This document shows, one piece after another, positions 33,266-41,668 of a stretch of DNA of 46,402 bases (positions are counted from its first letter, which is position 1; each line of letters starts with the position of its first letter). The notes beneath the pieces were generated by a model. The model ran no database searches. It saw only the letters and a list, made by a program, of their open reading frames with translations, and was not told where the DNA came from. The stretch lies in contig JAUWLF010000022.1 of assembly GCA_030613785.1 (NCBI GenBank), forward strand, positions 1 to 46,402, written 5' to 3'. The translations under genes and the position numbers were made by a program. The DNA comes from Chloroflexota bacterium (GTDB lineage: Bacteria > Chloroflexota > Anaerolineae > UBA7937 > B3-Chlor).

Positions 33266-33295
33266 GCGCAGACCCGGCTGAGGCCGGGTCTGCGC
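33266..33295 (+). terminator. Strong perfect hairpin, no T-tract
   Basis: GCGCAGACCCGGC-TGAG-GCCGGGTCTGCGC, 13 perfect pairs with a 4-base loop, 12 bases after the stop of the first URO-D gene. Without a U-run it may pause polymerase or protect the 3' end of the upstream message so that downstream cistrons differ in level. Confidence 0.5.
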
Positions 33296-33430
33296 GGCAG
33301 CACCCTGGGTCAGGGGTCGGAACACGAGCATGGTTGTGCAGTCGCGAGGCTGTTGAAGCAGGCGACTTGGACGCGGCCGGGCTGAGGTTGGGCAGCGTTC
33401 ATCACCACGTAGTGTGGAAAGGAGAGTCAG

Positions 33431-34519
33431 ATGTCGCAAGTGGGCGGAATATGCAAGGACAAGATGAGTTCGGCAGAGCGGATGGGTGCTTTGATGATGG
33501 GACAGACTCCGGATAGAGTCCCTTTCAACCCCTTCGCCATGGGGTTCGCCGGCATCAACGCTGGCTACACCATTCGAGACATGTACGATAATCCTCAAAA
33601 GGCCTTGGAGGCACAACTGTGGACGGCGGAGCAGTATGGATACGAGCCGATAGTACTGTTCGGGTACGCTGCTTATGGTGGTTGGGAGTTCGGCGGAGAC
33701 ATCAAGATGCCGACCTCCGAGTGGGAGGGAGCGCCGTCCGTCGCTCGTTTTCCCATAGAGTCGGACGAGGACCTTGAGAAGCTGGAATTGCCTGACGTGA
33801 AGACGGCGGGCATACTGCCCTTGAGCATGGAGTTCAGCAAGATATGCGACCAGATGGGGCTGCCAATCTTGCCGGGCGCGTCAGGCGATGCAGTCACCGT
33901 GGCCGGAAATGTGGCCGATGTGAGTCGCTTCTGCCGCTGGATGATGAAGAAGCCAGAGCTGGCCCACCACATGCTGCGCCTGGCCACTGACCACCTCTTG
34001 GAGGCGTACCAGTATTGGGTGGATACCTTCGGTGCGGAGAAGATCATGGCCGGGTTCTTCGTCACCATAGCGGCCAACCAGATCATGAGCCCCAAGCAAT
34101 TTGAAGAGTTCGTGCTTCCCTATCAGTACGAGCTGCAGGAGAAGATACTTGGAATGGGCGTGCAGGCAGCCTTCTTCCATATCTGCGGGGAGCAGAACCT
34201 GAACCTGCCACTCATCCAGCAACTCCCTCTGGGTTCACCCCGGCAGCCCGTGATCCTGAGCTTCGGTCACGAGGTAGACATCGACACGGCGATAGAGATG
34301 TTCCCTAACAACATCATCGCCGGCAACGTGGAGCCGCAGGTCATCCAGAACGGCAGGCCGGAGCAGGTGTATGAGTTGACGCGGATCGCCATTGAGAAGG
34401 GCAAGAAGGCGCCGGGCGGGTTCTTCCTGATGCCGGGATGTGAGCTCCCCCCCATGGCACCGGGGTACAATATCCACGCGATGATGAAGGCGGTGAACGA
34501 CTTCGGGTTCTACGACTAG
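33431..34519 (+). CDS. URO-D-fold corrinoid methyltransferase, subgroup B, copy 1
   Basis: 362 residues, ATG after AAAGGAGAGTCAG. Same fold as subgroup A but clearly divergent: zinc set H250-x-C252 (FFHICGEQNLNL) and C337 (FLMPGCELPPM). The C-terminus is MMKAVNDFGFYD. The N-terminal ~30 codons are nearly identical in DNA to those of the gene at 35428. It has no corrinoid gene directly before it and probably shares corrinoid protein 1 or 2. Role inferred as a methyltransferase I for a second substrate. Confidence 0.8.
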   Translation: MSQVGGICKDKMSSAERMGALMMGQTPDRVPFNPFAMGFAGINAGYTIRDMYDNPQKALEAQLWTAEQYGYEPIVLFGYAAYGGWEFGGDIKMPTSEWEGAPSVARFPIESDEDLEKLELPDVKTAGILPLSMEFSKICDQMGLPILPGASGDAVTVAGNVADVSRFCRWMMKKPELAHHMLRLATDHLLEAYQYWVDTFGAEKIMAGFFVTIAANQIMSPKQFEEFVLPYQYELQEKILGMGVQAAFFHICGEQNLNLPLIQQLPLGSPRQPVILSFGHEVDIDTAIEMFPNNIIAGNVEPQVIQNGRPEQVYELTRIAIEKGKKAPGGFFLMPGCELPPMAPGYNIHAMMKAVNDFGFYD

Positions 34520-34721
34520 GAGCTAGGGGCGAGAGGTATCACTTCGAGCAGGTGGAAGGACCAGGCGGGCGGCAGATCTGCAAGCTTGGCCGCGTATGGT
34601 CCTGCGCAGACAGAGTACGTGCGCGGGGAACTGGCATGTGCGAGAGGAGGTGGTGAGTTCTCGGAGAGTAGTAGGGCATCAAGTGTGATTGATTCTGTGC
34701 CTGAGAATAGGAGGTCAGGAG
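34503..34721 (+). repeat. Intergenic repeat unit after URO-D B1 and before corrinoid gene 2
   Basis: Bases 34503-34653 are about 95% identical to 36500-36650 (offset 1997): TTCTACGACTAGGAGCTAGG through GGCATGTGCGAGAGGAGGTG. The remainder to 34721 matches the leader at 31393. The segment is non-coding and marks tandem duplication of the corrinoid/methyltransferase cassette. Confidence 0.7.
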
Positions 34722-35393
34722 ATGGCAACTGAAGAGAGAAAGAAGGAGATACTGAAGGGTCTTCACGACGCAGTGGTGGAGTTCGAAGAGGAGAAGGTGG
34801 TCGAGCTCAGCCAGGCTACCCTGGACGAGGGGGTGGATCCCTATGACGCAGTGATGGACGGTCTGGCGGCGGGCATGCAGACGGTAGGACAGATGTACAC
34901 CGACCAGGTGTACTTCGTGCCGGAGGTACTGATGTGCTCGGACGCGCTGTATGGAGGGCTGGACATCCTGAAGCCCCACATCACGGGTGAGAAGGCACAG
35001 GCCAGAGGCCAGGTGGTGATTGGCACCGTGGAGGGCGACGTCCACGACATTGGCAAGAACCTGGTGAAGATGATGTTCGAGGTTGCTGGCTTTGAGGTCC
35101 ACGACCTGGGTCGGGACGTGAAGCTGGAGAAGTTCGTGGAGGAGCAACTGAGGACGGACTCGGAGATCGTGGCGTTGTCGGCTTTGATGACTACCAGCAT
35201 GTTGGCCATGCCGAAAGTAGTGGAGATGGTGAAGGCGCGAAACCCTGACGCCATGATCATGGTGGGTGGGGCGCCGATTTCGGAGGAGGTAGCGGAGAAC
35301 TACGGAGCTGATGGGTATGCGGACAATGCCGCGAATGCGGTGCAGGAAGCGATCCAGATGATCAGCAGCCTGAGGGAGTTGAAGAAAGCGTAG
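34722..35393 (+). CDS. Corrinoid protein 2
   Basis: 223 residues from the ATG at 34722, preceded by AGGAGGTCAGGAG; the longer in-frame start at 34689 has no ribosome site. Same two-domain structure as copy 1 with H108 in DVHDIGKNLV. Only a handful of substitutions (for example T for A in SQATLDEGVDP and Q for K in EKAQARG). It ends 34 bases before the second subgroup B methyltransferase, and the linking sequence (GTGTC-ACTGA-GACAC, 35398-35412) is identical to that at 32146-32160. Confidence 0.9.
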   Translation: MATEERKKEILKGLHDAVVEFEEEKVVELSQATLDEGVDPYDAVMDGLAAGMQTVGQMYTDQVYFVPEVLMCSDALYGGLDILKPHITGEKAQARGQVVIGTVEGDVHDIGKNLVKMMFEVAGFEVHDLGRDVKLEKFVEEQLRTDSEIVALSALMTTSMLAMPKVVEMVKARNPDAMIMVGGAPISEEVAENYGADGYADNAANAVQEAIQMISSLRELKKA

Positions 35394-35427
35394 GGGAGTG
35401 TCACTGAGACACAGAAAGGAGACTCAG

Positions 35428-36516
35428 ATGTCGAAAGTGGGCGGAATATGCAAGGACAAGATGAGTTCGGCAGAGCGGATGGGTGCTTTGATGATGGGAC
35501 AGACTCCTGATCGAGTTCCCTTCAATCCGTTCGCTCTGGGGTTCTGTGCAAGGACTGTGGGATACACCGTCAAGAGCGTGTACGACGATCCGCAGAAGAG
35601 CCTTGAGGCGCAACTGTGGACCGCAGAGCAGTATGGCTTTGAACCGATCGTGATGTTTGGCTATGCCTCCTACGGAGGCTGGGAGTTCGGAGGAGACATC
35701 AAATGGCCGATCACGGAGTGGGAGGGGGCGCCGTCCGTTGGTCGTCATCCGGTAGAGTCAGACGAGGATGCTGAAAAGCTGCAATTGCCTGACGTGAAGA
35801 CCGCAGGCATACTCCCCTTGAGCATGCAGTTCAGTAGGATTCTCGACAGCATGGGGCTGCCCATCTTGCCAGCCGTACCGGGAGACGCTGTGACCGTGGC
35901 CGCAAACGTCGCGGAGGTGAGTCGGTTCTGTCGCTGGATAATCAAGAAACCGGAACTGGCCCACCATATGCTCCGCCTGGCCACTGACCACATCTTGGAG
36001 GTGTTTCAGTACTGGGTGGATACCTTCGGCGCGGAAAAGCTGATGGCCGGCTTTTTCGTCACGGTGGCGGCAAACCAGATTATGAGCCCGAAGCAGTTTG
36101 AGGAGTTTGTGCTTCCCTATCAGTCGGAGTTGCACGACAAGATATACGGTATGGGTATCAAGAGTGCCTTCTTCCACATCTGCGGTGAGCAGAACCTGAA
36201 CCTGCCGCTGATAAAGCAGCTCAACCTCGGCACACCTGAGTTTCCTGCCATCCTCAGCTTCGGGCACGAGGTGGACCTGGAGACGGCGATAGAGCATTTC
36301 CCGGACAACATCATCGCTGGGAACATCGAGCCGCAAGTCATTCAAAACGGCACGCCGCAACAGGTCTACGAGCTGACCAGGACAGTCATCGAGAAGGGGA
36401 AGAAGGCGCCGCGAGGCTTCTTCTTGATGCCGGGCTGCGAGCTTCCGATTATGGCGCCTGCCTACAACGTCTATACGATGATGAAGGCGATCAACGATTT
36501 CGGGTTCTACGACTAG
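35428..36516 (+). CDS. URO-D-fold corrinoid methyltransferase, subgroup B, copy 2
   Basis: 362 residues, ATG after AAAGGAGACTCAG; an in-frame upstream ATG at 35398 overlaps the hairpin and has no site. Zinc motif H250-x-C252 and C337 (MPGCELPIM) are kept. The first ~95 bases are almost identical to gene 33431, while the rest is roughly 75-80% identical, with changes in the segment facing the barrel top (ARTVGYTVKSVYDD against AGINAGYTIRDMYDN). Directly after corrinoid protein 2, so this pair is the clearest matched set. Confidence 0.82.
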   Translation: MSKVGGICKDKMSSAERMGALMMGQTPDRVPFNPFALGFCARTVGYTVKSVYDDPQKSLEAQLWTAEQYGFEPIVMFGYASYGGWEFGGDIKWPITEWEGAPSVGRHPVESDEDAEKLQLPDVKTAGILPLSMQFSRILDSMGLPILPAVPGDAVTVAANVAEVSRFCRWIIKKPELAHHMLRLATDHILEVFQYWVDTFGAEKLMAGFFVTVAANQIMSPKQFEEFVLPYQSELHDKIYGMGIKSAFFHICGEQNLNLPLIKQLNLGTPEFPAILSFGHEVDLETAIEHFPDNIIAGNIEPQVIQNGTPQQVYELTRTVIEKGKKAPRGFFLMPGCELPIMAPAYNVYTMMKAINDFGFYD

Positions 36517-36722
36517 GAGCTAGGGGCGAGAGGTATCACTTCGAGCAGGTGGAAGGACCAAGTGGGCGGCAGATCTGCAAGCTTGGCCGCGTATGGTCCT
36601 GCCCAGACAGAGTCCGCGCGCGGGGAACTGGCATGTGCGAGAGGAGGTGATGTAGTTCTCGAATGGTCGCCGGGCGTCAAGAGTGATTGACTTCGAACTA
36701 CTGAAAGACAGGAGGATAGGAG
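36500..36722 (+). repeat. Intergenic repeat unit after URO-D B2 and before corrinoid gene 3
   Basis: Counterpart of 34503-34653; the part from 36651 to the ATG at 36723 is more diverged. Contains the ribosome site AGGAGGATAGGAG. No gene. Confidence 0.65.
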
Positions 36723-37394
36723 ATGGCAACTGAAGAGAGAAAGAAGGAGATACTGAAGGGGCTACACGACGCGGTAGTGGAGTTCGAAGAGGAGAAGGTG
36801 GTCGAGCTCAGCCAGGCTGCCTTGGACGAGGGAGTGGATGCCTATGATGCAGTGATGGACGGTCTGACGCCGGGCATGGAGACGGTAGGGCAGATGTACA
36901 CCGATCAGGTGTACTTCGTGCCGGAGGTATTGATGTGCTCGGATGCACTATACGCAGGGCTGGACATCCTGAAGCCGCACATCACGGGTGAGAAGGCGAA
37001 GGCGAGAGGCCAGGTAGTGATCGGGACCGTGGAGGGCGACGTCCACGACATCGGGAAGAACCTGGTGAAGATGATGTTCGAGGTTGCTGGCTTTGAGGTC
37101 CACGACCTGGGTCGGGACGTGAAGCTGGAGAAGTTTGTGGAGGAGCAACTGAGGACGGACTCGGAGATCGTGGCGCTGTCGGCGTTGATGACGACGAGCA
37201 TGTTGGCGATGCCGAGAGTAGTGGAGATGGTGAAGGCGCGAAACCCTGACGCGCTGATCATGGTGGGTGGGGCGCCGATTTCAGAGGAGGTAGCGGAGAA
37301 CTACGGGGCTGATGGGTATGCGGCCAATGCGGCGAATGCGGTGCAGGAGGCTATCCAGATGATCAGCAGCCTGAGGGAGTTGAAGAAGGCGTAG
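36723..37394 (+). CDS. Corrinoid protein 3
   Basis: 223 residues; same fold, with the cobalt-ligating H108 in DVHDIGKNLV. Differences from copies 1 and 2 are few: TPGMETVG for AAGMQTVG and GYAANAAN for GYADNAAN near the end. It precedes the second subgroup A methyltransferase by 33 bases. Near identity of the three carriers suggests one interchangeable pool serving all five methyltransferases. Confidence 0.9.
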   Translation: MATEERKKEILKGLHDAVVEFEEEKVVELSQAALDEGVDAYDAVMDGLTPGMETVGQMYTDQVYFVPEVLMCSDALYAGLDILKPHITGEKAKARGQVVIGTVEGDVHDIGKNLVKMMFEVAGFEVHDLGRDVKLEKFVEEQLRTDSEIVALSALMTTSMLAMPRVVEMVKARNPDALIMVGGAPISEEVAENYGADGYAANAANAVQEAIQMISSLRELKKA

Positions 37395-37427
37395 TTGCGA
37401 GTTACGCTCAAGATAGAAAGGAGTGAC

Positions 37428-38507
37428 ATGGCAGAGCAAAGACAACCCAGGCAAGACACGATGAGCTATGAGGAGCGGATGGGCGCCCTCATGATGGGCC
37501 AGCGCCCAGATCGGGTTCCTTGTATGCCTTTTGCAGTAGGCGTCTGCGCCAAGACCATAGGCATGCCCATCACTCGCATGTATGACGACCCGGAGAAGAG
37601 CTTCTGGGCGCAGATGTGGACGTGGGAGATGTACGGCTACGATGCCTTCCCCATGTTCGGGTACGCCTCCTATGGTGGCTGGGAGTTTGGCGGCGAGATC
37701 AAGATGCCGGAGGGCGAGTTCGCGCAGGCGCCGACCGTGTCCAAGTTCCCGGCGACGACCCCGGAGGAGGTGGAAGCGCTGGAGATCCCTGACCCAGCTA
37801 CAGCAGGCCAACTCCCCCTTTATATGGAGTTCTTGAGAATCCTGCAACAGATAGGTGCGCCCATCATGGTCATGGGCTGGGCGCCGTTCACGGCGGCGGG
37901 CAACACCTGCGAAGTGGACGTGCTGTGCCGGTGGATGATGAAGCAGCCGGAGGTAGCCCACAAGCTGCTGCGTAAGTGCACCGACTTCTCGAAGAAGATC
38001 ATCGATCACATCGTGGACAGCTTTCCTGGTCATCCCTTGTCCGGTGGTACCGCTTGTGCCACGTCAGCCAACCAGATCATCTCGCCCAAGCAGTTCGAGG
38101 AGTTCGTGCTTCCTTACCATAAGGAGGTGCACGAGCATTTGATAGCACGGGGTATCAACAGCATCTTCTGCCACATCTGTGGGGAACAGAACTTGAATCT
38201 GCCCTACTGGCAGCAGATACCCTATGGCGACCGAGGCATCCTGAGCTTCGGCCATGAGGTGGACCTGACGAAAGCCATCGAGATGTTCGGTGATAAGCAC
38301 ATCATCGCTGGCAACGTTGAGCCCGCGGTGATCCAAGAAGGGACCTGGCAGGAGGTGTATGAGCTGTCGAGGGTCTGCATCGAGAAGGGCAAGCATGCCC
38401 CAAACGGCTACATACTGATGGCTGGATGCGAGATACCCGTCCAGGCGCCGCCCTATAACATCTACGTGATGAAGAAGGCGATCATGGAGCACGGCTTCTA
38501 CGATTAG
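37428..38507 (+). CDS. URO-D-fold corrinoid methyltransferase, subgroup A, copy 2
   Basis: 359 residues, ATG after GAAAGGAGTGAC. Zinc motif FCHICGEQNLNL and LMAGCEIPVQ (C334) intact; C-terminus IYVMKKAIMEHGFYD. The substrate-side loops differ from copy 1 (FAVGVCAKTIGMPITRMYDD, MVMGWAPFTAAGNTCEVD), so specificity may differ. Partner corrinoid protein 3 lies immediately upstream. Confidence 0.82.
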   Translation: MAEQRQPRQDTMSYEERMGALMMGQRPDRVPCMPFAVGVCAKTIGMPITRMYDDPEKSFWAQMWTWEMYGYDAFPMFGYASYGGWEFGGEIKMPEGEFAQAPTVSKFPATTPEEVEALEIPDPATAGQLPLYMEFLRILQQIGAPIMVMGWAPFTAAGNTCEVDVLCRWMMKQPEVAHKLLRKCTDFSKKIIDHIVDSFPGHPLSGGTACATSANQIISPKQFEEFVLPYHKEVHEHLIARGINSIFCHICGEQNLNLPYWQQIPYGDRGILSFGHEVDLTKAIEMFGDKHIIAGNVEPAVIQEGTWQEVYELSRVCIEKGKHAPNGYILMAGCEIPVQAPPYNIYVMKKAIMEHGFYD

Positions 38508-38519
38508 TAGGATCATTGA

Positions 38520-38548
38520 CTCGGGCCTGGACCTGGTCCGGGTCCGAG
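38520..38548. terminator. Imperfect hairpin after URO-D A2
   Basis: CTCGGGCCTGGAC-CTG-GTCCGGGTCCGAG, about 11 pairs plus one wobble, 13 bases after the stop. No T-tract; partial termination or message protection is possible. Confidence 0.35.
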
Positions 38549-38781
38549 CAGGACTCGCCTTTCCGGTGGTGGGCTGGCCACCGCTCTTGAGGCCAGAGCG
38601 CTACTGCGCGCGCGGGCTGGGTGTGGCTGTGTGTGGGCAAGGCCTTCTGCCGCACGCGCGGCTCCTACGTCCAGGGGGCATCCATAGCTGCTCGGTATCA
38701 CCTTGGAAGGTGAGAGTACGTCTGTTGGAATGAAAGGAGATCTCTCTGACGTCTGAAGCTGGCCAAAGGCGACGGGAAACG

Positions 38782-39828
38782 ATGACGCCCGCGGAGCGCA
38801 TGGGCGCGATCTTGAGACGCGAGCGGCCCGATCGAGTCCCCTTTATGCCCTTTATCTTTGGCTATTGCGCCAGGAACGTGGGATACCCCGTGCGTGCCTT
38901 CTACGAAGATGCGGAGAAGAGCTTTTGGTGCCAGATGTGGACTCAGGAGATGTTTGGATACGATGGTGGCCCCAACTACGGCTATGCCTCGGTGGGCGGC
39001 TGGGAGTTCGGCGGGGAGATCAAAATGCCGGAGAGCGAGTGGGAGCAGGCGCCAGTGGTCACTCGCTTTCCAGCCCAGACGCCGGAGGAGGTGGAGGCTC
39101 TCGGAATCCCAGATGTGGAGACCGCGGGCTACCTGCCCATCGCCATCGAGTTCGCCAAGATCCAGCAGCGGTTCGGCATGCCCATCACCGTCAAGATTCT
39201 CCCCGCTTTCACCTGTGCAGGAAACATCGCTGAGGTCGAGGTGCTATGCCGGTGGATAATCAAGAGACCTGATGTGGTGCACAGCTTGATGCGCAAGATC
39301 ACTGACTTCGCTGTGATGGTGATTGACTACTACGTGGAGGACTTCTCGGGCCACCCGATGATGGCCTCTACCGGCGATGCTACCTCGGCTAACCAGATCA
39401 TATCGCCCGGGCAGTTCGAGGAGTTCGTCCTCCCGTACCAGAAGGAGATCCACCAGCACGCCATGGAGCGGGGGATCAAGCACATCTTCTGCCATATCTG
39501 TGGGGAGCAGAACCTGAACCTGCGGTACTGGGCCGAGATCCCCTTTGGGGAACCAGGCATCCTGAGCTTCGGTCACGAGGTAGACCTGGAGGCGGCGATC
39601 GAGTACTTCGGAGAGAAGCATGCCATCGGCGGCAATGTCGAGCCGCGCATCATCCAGGAAGGGACCTGGCAGGAGGTATATGAACTGAGCAGGATCTGTA
39701 TTCAGAAGGCCAAGCACGCACCAAGTGGATACTTGCTGATGGCTGGCTGCGAGGTGCCGGTTCAGGCGCCACCCTACAACATCTACGTCATGAAGAAGGC
39801 GGTCATGGACTTCGGCTTCTACGACTAG
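38782..39828 (+). CDS. URO-D-fold corrinoid methyltransferase, subgroup A, copy 3
   Basis: 348 residues from the ATG. A CTG at 38746 is in frame, with AAGGAG 6 bases upstream, and would add 12 residues (TSEAGQRRRET) that align with the N-termini of the sister genes; the ATG itself has a poor site, so the real start may be the CTG. Zinc set FCHICGEQNLNL and LMAGCEVPVQ (C323 from the ATG) is kept. Closest to gene 32174 (MPFIFGYCARNVGYPV). No corrinoid gene follows, so it relies on a shared carrier. Last of the array before the regulator. Confidence 0.82.
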   Translation: MTPAERMGAILRRERPDRVPFMPFIFGYCARNVGYPVRAFYEDAEKSFWCQMWTQEMFGYDGGPNYGYASVGGWEFGGEIKMPESEWEQAPVVTRFPAQTPEEVEALGIPDVETAGYLPIAIEFAKIQQRFGMPITVKILPAFTCAGNIAEVEVLCRWIIKRPDVVHSLMRKITDFAVMVIDYYVEDFSGHPMMASTGDATSANQIISPGQFEEFVLPYQKEIHQHAMERGIKHIFCHICGEQNLNLRYWAEIPFGEPGILSFGHEVDLEAAIEYFGEKHAIGGNVEPRIIQEGTWQEVYELSRICIQKAKHAPSGYLLMAGCEVPVQAPPYNIYVMKKAVMDFGFYD

Positions 39829-39839
39829 CCCAAGTGATT

Positions 39840-39853
39840 CACACGTACGTGTG
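39840..39853. promoter_or_regulatory. Perfect palindrome CACACGTACGTGTG
   Basis: 14-base perfect palindrome, 11 bases after the stop of the last URO-D gene and about 190 bases before the TetR gene. Could be an operator; different from the palindrome at 29043. The rest of 39854-40045 shows nothing clear. Confidence 0.35.
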
Positions 39854-40045
39854 GTGGAGCGGGAACTGAGAGCGTCACTGCGTTCTGGCGGAGAGCACTC
39901 ATCTTGGAACACGCCAGGCGCGTGGTAGGCATCTTCTCGGCGAAAGGCAGATAGAGGCTCTGTCTTTGAACCAGCGAGTGGATGCTCGCGGAGAACGGGT
40001 TCTCGTGTGCGAGCTACTGGCTTTTTGCCCATGATAGGGGGGCAA

Positions 40046-40654
40046 ATGAAGATCTCGGGCGAGGAACGAAGGACGCAAATACTACAAGCTGCGCAGGAGC
40101 TCTGCGCGGAGAGAGGGTTCTCTGGAACCACCGTTGATCGCATTGCGCAAAGGGTGGGCGTCAGCCGCTCACTCGTCCTCCAGCATTTTGGAAGCAAGGA
40201 GGGAATATACGAACAGTTGGTGGACTTCATGGCCACCGTCCACGCTGTCGAAGAGGACGCGCTTGTGGCTCAGATGATACGCGAGAAGGATGACTACGGA
40301 GTGTTTCATGCTTTCGCATCCCATGTGTTCGAGCACTGTTTGGAGGAGGGAAAGCACAGTGTGCTCCGGCTAGCCATGTTCAGCCTCTTGGAGAATCCGC
40401 ACTTGTACAGGAGATCTGCCGCAAGGCGCGATAGGGCCTGGGAAGCGCTCCTCAGCTACGTTCAGGAGCGTCAGCGGGAAGGTGCTTTCAGACCGCTGGA
40501 AGCAAGCCATGTCATGCACGCGTTCAGATCCGTCGTGGATCATCTTGCGATGGAGGCGGCATGCAGCGACGAGGGCCAGGGCTCAATGGGTTTCTATCCG
40601 GTTGTCGAGACGAGTATCAACATCATACTCAGGGCTCTCAGGACGGAGGAGTAG
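40046..40654 (+). CDS. TetR/AcrR-family transcriptional regulator
   Basis: 202 residues from the ATG at 40046, which follows AGGGGGG; an upstream in-frame start at 40007 lacks a site. N-terminal HTH is canonical: RTQILQAAQELCAERGFSGT, VDRIAQRVGVSRSLVLQHFG, SKEGIYEQLV. The C-terminal ligand domain is helical (FEHCLEEGKHSVLRLAMFSL, VVDHLAMEAAC). It lies between the methyltransferase array and the reactivation/second-methyltransferase genes, so it probably senses a substrate or product of the pathway. The palindrome at 29043 is a plausible site. Confidence 0.88.
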   Translation: MKISGEERRTQILQAAQELCAERGFSGTTVDRIAQRVGVSRSLVLQHFGSKEGIYEQLVDFMATVHAVEEDALVAQMIREKDDYGVFHAFASHVFEHCLEEGKHSVLRLAMFSLLENPHLYRRSAARRDRAWEALLSYVQERQREGAFRPLEASHVMHAFRSVVDHLAMEAACSDEGQGSMGFYPVVETSINIILRALRTEE

Positions 40655-40674
40655 CAACGATTCCCAGTGACGGG

Positions 40675-41301
40675 GTGAGAACGCAGGGTAGGTCATCAAC
40701 GAGACACGGTCGTGCTGGCGGGCACTTGGCGGGAGTCCTCGACGCGAACCGTGTGCTGGAGGAGATCGGTCTCAAGATCGGAGACACACTGCTGGACGCG
40801 GGGTGCGGAGAGGGCCGGTTTTCTGTCCCTGCTTCGAAGATAGTGGGGGTGGAAGGGCGAGTATACGCCTTGGATGCTTCCGAAGAGCGGCTGGGCGTCC
40901 TGAGAGGAACGATCGCAGAGCAAAGCATAGCCAATATCGAAGCATTTCTCGGTGACGTAACCGAGCGGATCTCGGTAGATGATGATAGCGTAGACGTCTG
41001 CTTGATGGCAAACGTGTTCCACGAGCTTGTGGAGGACGGTGTCATCAAGGGTGAAATGGAAGAGATCAGGAGAGTGCTGAAACCTGATGGCGTACTCGCC
41101 ATAGTCGATTTCAAGAAGGATGTCGAGCGACCGCCGGGGCCACCACTATCCGTCAGGCTGGATGCTGGAGAGGTTGAGAATGTGGTCGGCCAGTATGGTT
41201 TCAAGAGGGTCCGCGCTGTTGAAATCGGTCCCTATCATTATCTGATTCTATTGGTTGTTGGCGATCTGGCACATGAGGGGGATGACCATGCCCGTATATG
41301 A
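40675..41301 (+). CDS. Class I SAM-dependent methyltransferase
   Basis: About 208 residues from a GTG at 40675; the start is uncertain, since the best ribosome site (GGAGGAG, inside the tetR end) faces non-standard codons near 40657-40660. The body is clear: RHGRAGGHLAGVLDANRVLE, motif I LLDAGCGEGRFSVPASKI, acidic loop YALDASEERL, GDVTERISVDDDSVDVCLMANVFHE and RRVLKPDGVLAIVDFKK. This is the UbiE/Methyltransf_11 type. Substrate unknown; it may methylate a small molecule or corrinoid-pathway intermediate. It overlaps the FmdB gene by 14 bases. Confidence 0.75.
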   Translation: MRTQGRSSTRHGRAGGHLAGVLDANRVLEEIGLKIGDTLLDAGCGEGRFSVPASKIVGVEGRVYALDASEERLGVLRGTIAEQSIANIEAFLGDVTERISVDDDSVDVCLMANVFHELVEDGVIKGEMEEIRRVLKPDGVLAIVDFKKDVERPPGPPLSVRLDAGEVENVVGQYGFKRVRAVEIGPYHYLILLVVGDLAHEGDDHARI

Positions 41302-41623
41302 GTATCAATGTGAATCATGCGACCATCGGTACACGCTTCTGGTGCGTGGCAAGGAGAGCGAGGAGCTGCCGACGTGTCCACAGTGTGGCGGCGAGAATGT
41401 GCGTAAGCTGATCTCGTCAGTGTCCGTGGTCCGCTCAGCTTCCGACAAAGGGAAGGACCGAGGACAATCGCTCGCGGAGGTAGATCCTACGAAACCGCAG
41501 GAGGTCGCCCGGCACTTCAGAGAGCATGGATCCCGCTTCGGCGACGACGATTTTCGAGGCACCGATACCTGGCACGACGCCATTGATCGCGTGGCAGAGG
41601 GCGGCCCTACACTCGACGAGTAG
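41288..41623 (+). CDS. FmdB-family zinc-ribbon protein
   Basis: 111 residues from the ATG at 41288 (AGGGG 7 bases upstream; an ATG two codons earlier is too close). N-terminal zinc ribbon MPVYEYQCESCDHRY ... TCPQCGG with C8, C11, C30, C33. The tail is polar and acidic, without known domain. FmdB-like proteins accompany formamidase and C1-related operons and are presumed regulatory or chaperone-like. Overlap with the methyltransferase gene indicates co-translation. Confidence 0.8.
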   Translation: MPVYEYQCESCDHRYTLLVRGKESEELPTCPQCGGENVRKLISSVSVVRSASDKGKDRGQSLAEVDPTKPQEVARHFREHGSRFGDDDFRGTDTWHDAIDRVAEGGPTLDE

Positions 41624-41668
41624 CGCTCACAGATAGGGCGACGTCTGCTGTCTGCAAGGAGATGATTT

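Noticed and set aside
31470..39828. Uroporphyrinogen decarboxylase as a heme-biosynthesis function
   Set aside because: All five proteins lack the porphyrin-binding N-terminal motif and keep an MtaA-like H-x-C...C zinc set, and they are interleaved with corrinoid carriers.
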